From: Gaiellasilicea sp963829845
GTDB taxonomy: Bacteria; Actinomycetota; Thermoleophilia; Gaiellales; Gaiellaceae
Direction of reading: 5' to 3'
DNA: 64,000 nucleotides
NCBI GenBank assembly: GCA_963829845.1
Contig: CAWHKD010000027.1
Location: 17,085-81,084 of the forward strand
Part shown: positions 41,719 through 49,332 of the stretch, one piece after another
Layout of the letters: each line of letters begins with the position of its first letter
Numbering within the stretch: position 1 is the stretch's first letter
Translations under genes and position numbers: made by a program
Notes under the pieces: generated by a model
The model's database searches: none
Seen by the model: the letters and a program-made list of their open reading frames with translations, nothing else
Told to the model about the DNA's origin: nothing

Positions 41719-43847
41719 TCATCCTCCGCGCCGAGCGGGATGAAGTCGAAGCCGACCTGGGCGCCGAGCTCGCGCACGTCTCCGCTCGACGCGTCGATCT
41801 CGGCGGGGATGAACGTGGGCGCGACCGTCACTTCGACGTGGTAGGGCGCGGTCGCGCGCGTGACGACCTGGGTCAGGCCGCACGCGGGCAGCTTGCGCCG
41901 GACGACCTCGTCGACGTGCTCGAACCCCGGTTGCTTGTCGACCACGGCGGCGGGCCCGATCCGGACGGTGACGTCGGCCGTCGGGATGCTGCCGCACGCT
42001 CCCTGTCGGGAGACCACGACCTTGGAGAAGCCGCGCGAGACGCCGTTTTCGGGCGCGAACTGGGAGAACGTCGCGCTCGAGCTCATCCAGCCGTCCGGAT
42101 AGATGCCGGTCTGCGTGTTCCGGAAGCGGGCGGGCCGCTGCACGCGCCAGAGCTGCATTCCGCCGCGGGGCTCGCCGACCTTCTCGCCGACGACCTCGAC
42201 GCCGTTGCCGGTCACGACCCAGCTCACGCCAGGGTCCGGGCTCATCGTCCCGTCTGGTTTGCCGAGGTCGGGCGAGAGCGACGGCAGCGGCGCGGTGCCG
42301 TCGAGGCTCCAGATCTTGTCGATCGCGTAGTTCCAGAATTCGAGCAGCCAGATCGGGTTCGTGTCCTTGCCGAGCTGCTGGCCGAGGAAGAGCGTCGGCT
42401 CGCCGCCGGTGGCCTGGTCGACCCAGTCGACGGGTTTGGGCGAGATCTGGTGCATCCGCTCGGAGAAGATGTTGAGGCCGCGCGACGCATAGATCTCGGT
42501 CGTCAGCGCCCACGTCGTCACCCCGCAGGCGGCGACGACGGCGATCGCGAGCCCGACCGTCCGTGAGCGGACGAACGATCGCGCCGCCAGCAGCGCGACG
42601 GAAACCAGAGCAACGATCACGAGCGCGCGCTCGACATCGGCCGCGTCCCAGATGAAGTTGCGGTTCGCCAACGCACCGATCGCCAGGCTCGGGGCTTCGA
42701 AGTACGGGTACTGGTCGAGCCTGAACTCGGCGTTCACGACCAGGATCAGAGCGACGAGGAAGCCGGCGGCGAGCGCGGGGGCGGTCGCGATCGGCCGCGC
42801 CAGCACTGCCGCCGTCGCGCCGAACACGATCGGGACGAGGTAGATCACGTTTCGCTCGACGATCAGCAGTGAGAACACGGTCGACAGGTACGCACCCTTC
42901 ACCGCCGCGTACGTTCCGAAGGCGACGAACGCCGAGACGCCGACGATCACGAATGCGCGGCCCTCCGTGGTGGCGCGAACGCGGCTGGAGGCGAAGGCGG
43001 CGACCGTCGCCACGACCGGGAGGACAGCCAGGCCGATCGTCATCGCCGCCAGCGACCACAAGCCTTGGTCGACGAGGCGGTGCTTCTCGAAGCCGGTCGC
43101 GACGTACCACGCGTCGGACCTGTGCCCCGCGGCCGCGCTGAAAACGATCACGGCGCCGACGACGAGCATCGTGGCGCCGACCCAGTCGCCGACGCTCCAA
43201 CCCGAGCGCCAGCGCGTGAAACGATCGGTCCGCCAGAGGAGCGCGAAGAGCCCAGCGCCAAAGACCGCAAGCAGCACCGCGAGCTCGCCGCGGACGAACG
43301 GGGCGACGACGCAGAGCACCCCGGCGAGAACGAGCCGGCGCCACGTCGGCAAGGCGACGGCGGCGGTGATCGCCCAGAGAGCGGTCGTCGAGAAGGGATA
43401 GGCCAGCGGCTCCTCGAGCAGGTATGGCGCGTACGCGAGCGGTGGTGCCGCGACTGCTCCGACCGCCGCCGCCACCGCCCAGGGACGGGAGACGACGAAG
43501 CGGGCGAGGCCGTAGGCGGGAAAGATCGTCGCCGTCATCACGAGCGCGCCGATCAGCTTCGCCGCCTCCCAGGCGTCGGTCGGATCGAGCCACCACGCCG
43601 GTGCGACGAGGTACGTATAGAGCGATCCGAAGCCGCTCGGCTCGCCGAGGCGCGAGGGCATCCCCGTCTCGGCGATCCCGCGCGAGATCTGCGTGAACTC
43701 GATCTCGTCCGAGAAGATCGATGGGGAGACGCGCTGGGAGGCCTGCCATGCGTAGAGCGACGCGAGGCAGAGGTACGCGATGCCCAGAAGCCAGCGAGTG
43801 ACCCCGGGCGTGAGCCGTTCCGGCTCGTGCTCTGTCGGTGAGGTCAC
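41715..43847 (-). CDS. Large GT39-like membrane glycosyltransferase with C-terminal beta domain
   Basis: A 710-residue protein with about twelve membrane segments (from residue 18 to about 470) and the GT-C motif SIFSDEIEFTQISRGIAETG (about residues 43-62). The last 230 residues are hydrophilic (from LNIFSERMHQISPKPVDWV), with VSRQGACGSIPTADVTVRIG near the end. It shares architecture with the gene at 35852-37906 although the sequences are diverged. GTG 43847 overlaps the stop of the upstream WecA-like gene by four bases, so the membrane initiator and this transferase are co-transcribed. Confidence 0.8.
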   Translation of the reverse strand: MTSPTEHEPERLTPGVTRWLLGIAYLCLASLYAWQASQRVSPSIFSDEIEFTQISRGIAETGMPSRLGEPSGFGSLYTYLVAPAWWLDPTDAWEAAKLIGALVMTATIFPAYGLARFVVSRPWAVAAAVGAVAAPPLAYAPYLLEEPLAYPFSTTALWAITAAVALPTWRRLVLAGVLCVVAPFVRGELAVLLAVFGAGLFALLWRTDRFTRWRSGWSVGDWVGATMLVVGAVIVFSAAAGHRSDAWYVATGFEKHRLVDQGLWSLAAMTIGLAVLPVVATVAAFASSRVRATTEGRAFVIVGVSAFVAFGTYAAVKGAYLSTVFSLLIVERNVIYLVPIVFGATAAVLARPIATAPALAAGFLVALILVVNAEFRLDQYPYFEAPSLAIGALANRNFIWDAADVERALVIVALVSVALLAARSFVRSRTVGLAIAVVAACGVTTWALTTEIYASRGLNIFSERMHQISPKPVDWVDQATGGEPTLFLGQQLGKDTNPIWLLEFWNYAIDKIWSLDGTAPLPSLSPDLGKPDGTMSPDPGVSWVVTGNGVEVVGEKVGEPRGGMQLWRVQRPARFRNTQTGIYPDGWMSSSATFSQFAPENGVSRGFSKVVVSRQGACGSIPTADVTVRIGPAAVVDKQPGFEHVDEVVRRKLPACGLTQVVTRATAPYHVEVTVAPTFIPAEIDASSGDVRELGAQVGFDFIPLGAEDD

Positions 43848-45652
43848 TCGGCGGGAACGTGGGTCAGAAACGGCGGCGGGGCGATCTCGCGGACGACGAA
43901 GCGGCAGCCGACGCCCGCAGTCGCGCAGGACGCGACCAGATGCTCGAGGCGCTCCGATTCAGCGGCCGGGATCGTTACAAGCACCTCGTCCACCTTGAGC
44001 TCGCCGAGCAGGCGCTCGACGTCGTCGAGGCCGCCGTGGACGGCGACACCGTGGATCCGCCGCCGACGTAGCGCCGGGTTGTCGTCGACGAACCCGACGA
44101 CCCGCGTCTCCGGCGTCTCGGCCAGCTCGCGCGCGAGCGCGCGGCCCGAGCGGCCGGCGCCGACGATCAGAACGCGCTGCTGCGGGATGCGCGCACGACT
44201 GAGACCGGGGAGCAGGCGCAGCGCGAGCCGTGACGCCGCGACCAGCGTCATGCACAGCAACGCGTCGACGACGAAGATCTCCAGCGGGAAGTCGGTGAGC
44301 GGGCGGGTCGCCCTGACGATCGCGATCGTGATCGGCACGGAGAGCATCACCGCAGCGCTGATGGCGAGCAGATCGCGGGCCGAGGCGAACCGCCAGATCC
44401 GCCGGTAGATCCCGAAGAGGACGAAGAGCACGTAGCGGACGCCCAGCAGGATCGGCAGCACTGCGAGGAAGATGCCGCGCTGGATGTAGCTGCCGCCGCC
44501 GTCGACGAACAGGAGATAGGCCACCAGGAACGAGACGCAGATGATCCCAAAGTCCGTCAGCACCTCGACGAGGCGGCGGGGGTTGGAGAAGAACGCCCGC
44601 CACAGCGGCGGCGCCGGGCCTGGATCCTCGCGGCGCGAACGCTCCTGCAGGTCGCCGAGGAAGCTCGCGAACTGGACGAGGACGACGAACGAGATCAGCA
44701 GGCCGACGGCGGTGACGCGGGCGTTGGCGAGCACGTTGTAAGCGAGCGCAGTGGCGCCGAGCAGCGCCGCCAGTAACGTCAGCGCCGCGACTGCCTGCTG
44801 CTCGGAGAGGCCGTAGTAGACAAGCCGGTGGGAGGAGTGGTCGGTACCGCCCTGGGTGACGGGACGGCGCTCGAGCGTCCGGCGCACGGTCACGAGCGTC
44901 GTGTCCAGGATCGGAATCGCGAGGACGAGCAGCGGCAGCACGATGCTCGTCAGCGTTGCGCCGGCGGTCGTCCAGCTCGACGCGAGCGCGAGCGAGGCGA
45001 GGCCGAAGCCGATTACCTGGCTGCCGGAGTCGCCCATGAAGACGCGGGCGCTGCGGCCGGGGCGGAGGTTGAAGGGGAGGAAGCCGAGGCAGGCGCCGCC
45101 GAGCGCAAGCGCGACCACGAGCGGAAGCTCACCCGCGTCCTGGTCGAGCGCGGCGACCGCGAAGACGGCGCAGGAGACGGTCGCGAGCGACGCGGCCAGG
45201 CCGTCCATGTTGTCGAGCAGGTTGAAGGCGTTCGTGATTCCGACGAGCCAGACGAGCCCGACGACGGTCGCGAGCACGTCGTTGCCGATGATCTCGACTG
45301 TCAGTCCCGAGGCGAGCACGACTGCGGCGGCCGTGAACTGGGCCGTGAGCTTCGCGATCGGCTTGAGCGTGTAGACGTCGTCGACGAAGCCGGCGACGAA
45401 CAGAATCGCGCAGCCGCCGAGGATTCCGAGCAGCTCGCTGCTGGCGTCCGTCGCGCCGACCGCGATCGCTGCGGCGATGCCCGCTACGAGGCCGAAGAAG
45501 ATCCCGACGCCCCCGAAGACCGGCGTCGAGCTCGCATGCCAGCGCTCACCGGACGGGTCGGCGACGAGGCGCCCGCCGACCCCGGCGCGCAGCAGCCCGT
45601 AGAGCGTCAGTGCCGCGACCGAGGTCGCGGCGACCGCGGCGATCGCGTTCAC
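43844..45652 (-). CDS. WecA/TagO-like sugar-1-phosphate transferase fused to a CapD-type N-terminal half
   Basis: The 602-residue protein has two parts. Residues 1 to about 330 are a polyprenyl-phosphate HexNAc-1-phosphate transferase with GFVDDVYTLKPIAKL (Asp91-Asp92), NAFNLLDNMDGLAAS, FMGDSGSQVIGF and the C-terminal signature GGTDHSSHRLVYYGLSEQQAV. Residues about 365-602 form four membrane helices and a Rossmann domain (QQRVLIVGAGRSGRALAREL, VVGFVDDNP) like the N-terminal half of CapD/FlaA1 proteins, but the catalytic SDR half is absent. The first part would initiate a glycan on undecaprenyl phosphate; the second may sense or bind nucleotide sugars. GTG 45652 has TACTCT 8 bases upstream. 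Confidence 0.88.
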   Translation of the reverse strand: MNAIAAVAATSVAALTLYGLLRAGVGGRLVADPSGERWHASSTPVFGGVGIFFGLVAGIAAAIAVGATDASSELLGILGGCAILFVAGFVDDVYTLKPIAKLTAQFTAAAVVLASGLTVEIIGNDVLATVVGLVWLVGITNAFNLLDNMDGLAASLATVSCAVFAVAALDQDAGELPLVVALALGGACLGFLPFNLRPGRSARVFMGDSGSQVIGFGLASLALASSWTTAGATLTSIVLPLLVLAIPILDTTLVTVRRTLERRPVTQGGTDHSSHRLVYYGLSEQQAVAALTLLAALLGATALAYNVLANARVTAVGLLISFVVLVQFASFLGDLQERSRREDPGPAPPLWRAFFSNPRRLVEVLTDFGIICVSFLVAYLLFVDGGGSYIQRGIFLAVLPILLGVRYVLFVLFGIYRRIWRFASARDLLAISAAVMLSVPITIAIVRATRPLTDFPLEIFVVDALLCMTLVAASRLALRLLPGLSRARIPQQRVLIVGAGRSGRALARELAETPETRVVGFVDDNPALRRRRIHGVAVHGGLDDVERLLGELKVDEVLVTIPAAESERLEHLVASCATAGVGCRFVVREIAPPPFLTHVPAE

Positions 45653-45660
45653 GGGAGGAC

Positions 45661-45666
45661 AGAGTA
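45661..45666 (-). promoter_or_regulatory. -10-like TACTCT for the WecA-like fusion gene
   Basis: TACTCT on the minus strand ends 8 bases before GTG 45652, with no ribosome binding site. Confidence 0.5.
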
Positions 45667-45704
45667 GAGCAGTGGTGTTAGGCAGAGATGTGCCTGCACC
45701 CGAC

Positions 45705-45715
45705 TACAGTAGTCC
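45705..45715 (+). promoter_or_regulatory. -10 region TACAGTAGTCC for wzm
   Basis: Two overlapping candidates precede GTG 45722: TACAGT (11-base spacing) and TAGTCC (6-base spacing). No ribosome binding site lies between, so a leaderless or near-leaderless message is likely. Confidence 0.4.
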
Positions 45716-45721
45716 CCGGCC

Positions 45722-46522
45722 GTGACGGTTTACGTAGACCTCTTCCGCTACCGCGAGCTCTTCGGCAGCCTCTTCCGCCGCGACCTGCGCGCGAAGTACA
45801 AGGGCTCCGTGCTCGGGCTCGCCTGGTCGCTCGCGCACCCGGTCGTGCTGATGCTCGTCTACCTCTTCGTCTTCAGCGTGATGCTGAAGATCCAGCCGGC
45901 GAACACGGACCACTACTGGCTCTTCCTGCTCTCCGGCCTGCCGGTGTGGGTCTTCTTCGCCACCTCGGTGCAGTCGGCGTCGCGCAGCCTGCTCGAGAAC
46001 GCGAACCTGATCCGCAAGGTGCGCTTCCCGCGCCAGCTCGTGCCGCTCTCGATGGTCGCGACGCAGCTCGTCGGCTTCGCCGTGATGCTGGCGATCGTGC
46101 TCACGCTCAGCCTCATCTACATGCCCGCCGCCCGCGAAACCGCCTGGCTGGCGCTGCCGATCGCCGCCGTCTTCGTCTGCTTCGTGGCCGGCTTCTCACT
46201 CGCGATCGCGTCCCTGAACGCGATCTACAGAGACGTCGAGCACATCGTCGCGGCACTGCTGCTGCCGTGGTTCTTCCTGACGCCGGTGCTCTACTCGCTC
46301 GAGTCGATCCCCGGCGTGCAGGATCACCCGCGTCTCGTCGACCTGATCCACTACGGCAACCCGCTGACGCCGCCTGTCGAGGCGGTGCGCGACCCGCTCT
46401 ACTACGGCGTCGTGCCCGCCGCCGGGGATGTGGTCTACGTAATCGTCTCCGCGCTGGTCTCGCTCGCGCTCGGCGCGCTCGTCTTCAGGCGCGTCGACGA
46501 CCGCGTGGCAGTCGAAGTCTGA
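45722..46522 (+). CDS. wzm: ABC-2 polysaccharide exporter permease
   Basis: A 266-residue permease with six membrane segments: RDLRAKYKGSVLGLAWSLAHPVVLMLVYLFVF (interface helix and first segment), SLLENANLIRKVRFPRQLVP, AIYRDVEHIVAALLLPWFFLTPVLYSLESIP and YGNPLTPPVEAVRDPLYYG. This is the Wzm/TagG family that exports finished polysaccharide with an ATPase partner. The partner is not next door: an ATPase of the Wzt type lies at 49329, after two heme genes. It overlaps the convergent gene by 38 bases at the stop. Confidence 0.9.
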   Translation: MTVYVDLFRYRELFGSLFRRDLRAKYKGSVLGLAWSLAHPVVLMLVYLFVFSVMLKIQPANTDHYWLFLLSGLPVWVFFATSVQSASRSLLENANLIRKVRFPRQLVPLSMVATQLVGFAVMLAIVLTLSLIYMPAARETAWLALPIAAVFVCFVAGFSLAIASLNAIYRDVEHIVAALLLPWFFLTPVLYSLESIPGVQDHPRLVDLIHYGNPLTPPVEAVRDPLYYGVVPAAGDVVYVIVSALVSLALGALVFRRVDDRVAVEV

Positions 46523-47318
46523 TCCGTCCGTCGAAGATCGCGGGCTTTCCGTCGGGGACGTAGGCGGGCAGGCCCTCGTGCTCTCCCGGCTCGAGGCCGT
46601 GCAGGAGCGACGGCAGCAGCAACGGGTGCGAGAAGGCCGGGTTGCGGCCGCCGCCCGGGGCCCACGGGCGGAGTGCGCGCTCGTGCGACTCGATCGAGCC
46701 ACCAACGGCCACGAAGCCCTCCGCGTGCGCGTCGAGGATGCGGCGCGACCAGTCGGGTGCGGGAACCGCTCCCGTGACGAGGAACGCCGTCGCGACGGCG
46801 TCGGTTTCGACGAGTGGTTCCTCCTGGGCGGCGAGGGCCGCCGTCGTCTCTTGATCACTGCCTCCGCGGACGTCGACGGCGAGTCGCCGCTCGTCGATGC
46901 GCGGCAGCACCTCGGCATCGAGCTCGAGCGCGTGGGAGCCGACCTCGGCGAACCAGAAGCGGAACTCCTCGACGAGGTCGAACGCAATCCGGTACCGACC
47001 GGGCGGCAGTGGCGCGCGCACGAGCAACTCGACCTCGACCTCGTCGCCCGGAAGGACTGGGCCGCCGAAGTCGACGCGCGGCCCGTCCCAGACGATCGCG
47101 TTGCCGCGGTCGTCGAGCCAGTGGTAGGAGAGCTTGACGCCGAGCTCGCGGCGCTGCCGCCACGTCGCGGTACCGGCGTTCTGCAGCACCACCTCGGCGA
47201 CGGCATCGGCGCCGGCGCGGAACTCCGGCAGCCGGTATCCCAGCCAGCGCACCGCGAGCGGGCCGGCGGGGATCGGATGCTCGCCGACTCGATCCATCAG
47301 TCGGCGCAGGGTGAGCAT
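46485..47318 (-). CDS. Protein of unknown function with an Ig-like domain
   Basis: A 277-residue protein with no membrane segment. The first half (VVLQNAGTATWRQR, LSYHWLDDRGNAIVWDGPR, PGRYRIAFDLVEEFRFWFAEVGS) looks like a beta-sandwich of the kind found in Wzt C-terminal domains and near glycan enzymes. The second half (VPAPDWSRRILDAHAEGFVAVGG and FSHPLLLPSLLHGLEPGE) has faint similarity to GT2-like fragments but no catalytic motif. Its 38-base overlap with the wzm gene at the 3' end is large for this region. Start uncertain: ATG 47318 lies inside a repeat hairpin, and ATG 47297 is an alternative. A carbohydrate-binding role next to an exporter is plausible. Confidence 0.6.
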   Translation of the reverse strand: MLTLRRLMDRVGEHPIPAGPLAVRWLGYRLPEFRAGADAVAEVVLQNAGTATWRQRRELGVKLSYHWLDDRGNAIVWDGPRVDFGGPVLPGDEVEVELLVRAPLPPGRYRIAFDLVEEFRFWFAEVGSHALELDAEVLPRIDERRLAVDVRGGSDQETTAALAAQEEPLVETDAVATAFLVTGAVPAPDWSRRILDAHAEGFVAVGGSIESHERALRPWAPGGGRNPAFSHPLLLPSLLHGLEPGEHEGLPAYVPDGKPAIFDGRIRLRLPRGRRRA

Positions 47319-47373
47319 TCGCGGAAGCGAACGCTCACCGCGCAAAACCCCTAAAGGGGCCGCTTCGCGGCCC
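47305..47373 (+). repeat. Double-hairpin repeat element, copy C
   Basis: CGCAGG is followed by hairpin 1 (GTGAGCATTCGC / GCGAACGCTCAC at 47311-47322 and 47327-47338, one mismatch, loop GGAA), the linker CGCGCAAAACCCCTAAAGG and hairpin 2 (GGGCCGC-TTC-GCGGCCC, 47357-47373). It matches copies at 55246-55314 and 63771-63842. CCCCTAAAGGGG in the linker can pair with itself instead of letting GGGG join hairpin 2, so alternative folds exist. It lies upstream of hemE. Confidence 0.6.
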
Positions 47374-47404
47374 GACACCCTCGTGTACGGGTCCCATTCA
47401 TAGC

Positions 47405-47410
47405 TAGCCT
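47405..47410 (+). promoter_or_regulatory. -10-like TAGCCT for hemE
   Basis: TAGCCT ends 9 bases before ATG 47420; no ribosome binding site is seen. It lies 31 bases after the double-hairpin element. Confidence 0.45.
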
Positions 47411-47419
47411 ACTGCGGCG

Positions 47420-48451
47420 ATGAGCGAGCCCCTTCTCGTCCGCGCGGCGCGCCTGGAACCGACCGAGCGCACGCCGGTCTGGTTCATGCGCCAGGCGGGG
47501 CGGACGCTGCCCGAATACCGCGAGATCCGGAAGTCGCACACGCTCTTCGAGGTCTGCTACGAGCCGGAGCTCTGCGCCGAGGTGACGCTGCAGCCGGTGC
47601 GCCGCCACGACGTCGATGCGGCGGTGATGTTCGCCGACATCATGCTGCCGCTGCTCGGCATGGGCGTGAACGTCGAGCTGGTCGAGAACGTCGGCCCCGT
47701 GATCGAGCAACCGATCCGTTCGTTGGCCGATGTCGAGAGGTTGACGGTCCCGGAGCCGGAGGAGTCGGTGCCGTTCATCCTCGAGGCTGTCTCGATCGTT
47801 CGCCGCGAGCTGCGCCCCGACCAGGCGGTGATCGGGTTCTGCGGCGGGCCCTTTACGGTCGCCGGCTACCTGATCGAGGGCAAGCCGAGCCGTGAGTTCC
47901 TGAACGTGAAGCGGATGATGTACGCCGAGCCCGAGACCTGGCACGCGCTGATGGCGAAGCTCACCGATGCGTTCTCGCGCTACGTCCGGGGCAAGGTGCG
48001 CGCGGGGGCAGACGTCATCCAGCTCTTCGACTCGTGGGTGGGGGCGTTGTCGCCGCAGGACTACGAGGAGTTCGTGCAGCCGTACTCGGCGCGCATCCTC
48101 GCCGCGGTCGACTGCCCGACGATCCACTTCGGCACGGGCACCGCGACGCTGCTCGAGCACATGCGCGACGCCGGCGGCGACGTGATCGGGCTCGATTGGC
48201 GAATCCCGCTCGACTGGGGCTGGCAGCATGTCGGCGACGACCGTGGCGTCCAGGGCAACCTCGACGGCGCCGTCCTACTCGGTCCGTGGGAGCGAGTCGA
48301 GGCGGCGACGCTCGACGTGCTCGCCCGCGCCGCCGGCCGTCCCGGCCACATCTTCAATCTCGGTCACGGCGTCATGCCCGACACCGATCCGGACGTGCTC
48401 GGCCGCCTGCGTGCGTTCGTGCACGAGCAGACGGCGCGCGTCCCCGCATGA
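47420..48451 (+). CDS. hemE: Uroporphyrinogen decarboxylase
   Basis: HemE decarboxylates the four acetate side chains of uroporphyrinogen III to give coproporphyrinogen III in the cytoplasm. The 343-residue protein has family length and motifs: PVWFMRQAGRTLPEYRE (substrate Arg), DAAVMFADIMLPLLGMGV (catalytic Asp), GFCGGPFTVAGYLIEG, DVIQLFDSWVGALSPQDYEEF, QGNLDGAVLLG and HIFNLGHGVMPDTDP. It overlaps the ferrochelatase gene by four bases and is the first gene of the unit hemE-hemH-wzt. Being placed between the two parts of an ABC exporter is unusual. Confidence 0.96.
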   Translation: MSEPLLVRAARLEPTERTPVWFMRQAGRTLPEYREIRKSHTLFEVCYEPELCAEVTLQPVRRHDVDAAVMFADIMLPLLGMGVNVELVENVGPVIEQPIRSLADVERLTVPEPEESVPFILEAVSIVRRELRPDQAVIGFCGGPFTVAGYLIEGKPSREFLNVKRMMYAEPETWHALMAKLTDAFSRYVRGKVRAGADVIQLFDSWVGALSPQDYEEFVQPYSARILAAVDCPTIHFGTGTATLLEHMRDAGGDVIGLDWRIPLDWGWQHVGDDRGVQGNLDGAVLLGPWERVEAATLDVLARAAGRPGHIFNLGHGVMPDTDPDVLGRLRAFVHEQTARVPA

Positions 48452-49332
48452 GCAGCCACGCGGTCGTGCTGATGGCCTACGGGTCGCCGGACCGGCTCGC
48501 CGACGTGCCGGCTTACTACGCCGATATCCGCGGCGGCCGGCCGATTTCGCCCGAGAATCTCGAGCACCTCGTCTCGCGTTACCGCCGGCTGGGGATCGAG
48601 GAGTCGAATCCGCTGAACGAGATCACGGAAGCGACCCGGGCGGCCCTCGAGGCCGCGCTCGGGATTCCCGTATTCACCGGCATGCGCCACTGGCGGCCGC
48701 GGATCGCCGACGCGGTCGAGCAGGCGCTCGCCAACGGCGCCGACGAGCTCGTCGGCCTCGTGCTCGCGCCGCACTATTCGTCGATGTCGATCGAGCGGTA
48801 CCGCGCCCAGCTGGTCGACGCCGTCGCAGGACGCGCCGAGATCCGCTTCGTCGAGCGCTGGGGCGACGAGCCCGGGTTTGTCGACCTGCTCGCCGAGCGA
48901 GTCGGAGGCACCGATGCCCATGTCGTCTTCACCGCCCACTCGCTGCCGGCTCGCACCCTGGGCGAGGGTGATCCCTACAAGGACGAGCTGCTCGAGACGT
49001 CGCGGCTCGTCGCCGAGAAGGCGGGCGTGGAGGAGTGGTCGTTCTCGTTTCAGAGCGAGTCGCCGACCGGAGAGCCCTGGCTCGGGCCGGACATTCTCGA
49101 CCACCTGGAGGCGCTCGCCGTGGGCGGCGTCCGCCGGGTGCTCGTGGCGCCGGTCGGCTTCGTCGCCGACCACCTCGAGATCAGGTGGGATATCGACGTC
49201 GAGGCGCAGGAGCGTGCGGCCGAGCTCGGGCTCGAGCTGGATCGGATCGAGCTGCCGAACGCCGACCCCGCCTTCATCCGCGTGCTCGCCGGGCTCGTCC
49301 GGCGTCACGCCCCGGTACCGTCCGCAGGGTGA
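48448..49332 (+). CDS. hemH: Ferrochelatase (coproporphyrin III type inferred)
   Basis: This 294-residue enzyme inserts iron into a porphyrin. In actinobacteria the family member usually acts on coproporphyrin III (CpfC), so that route is inferred. Motifs are VVLMAYGSPDRLADVPAYYADIRGG, FTGMRHWRPRIADAVEQA, LAPHYSSMSIERY, VVFTAHSLPARTLGEGDPY (metal-binding His), FQSESPTGEPWLGPDI and APVGFVADHLEIRWDID (conserved Glu). ATG 48448 overlaps the hemE stop. A coproporphyrinogen oxidase and HemQ would complete the pathway but are not in the window. Confidence 0.94.
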   Translation: MSSHAVVLMAYGSPDRLADVPAYYADIRGGRPISPENLEHLVSRYRRLGIEESNPLNEITEATRAALEAALGIPVFTGMRHWRPRIADAVEQALANGADELVGLVLAPHYSSMSIERYRAQLVDAVAGRAEIRFVERWGDEPGFVDLLAERVGGTDAHVVFTAHSLPARTLGEGDPYKDELLETSRLVAEKAGVEEWSFSFQSESPTGEPWLGPDILDHLEALAVGGVRRVLVAPVGFVADHLEIRWDIDVEAQERAAELGLELDRIELPNADPAFIRVLAGLVRRHAPVPSAG

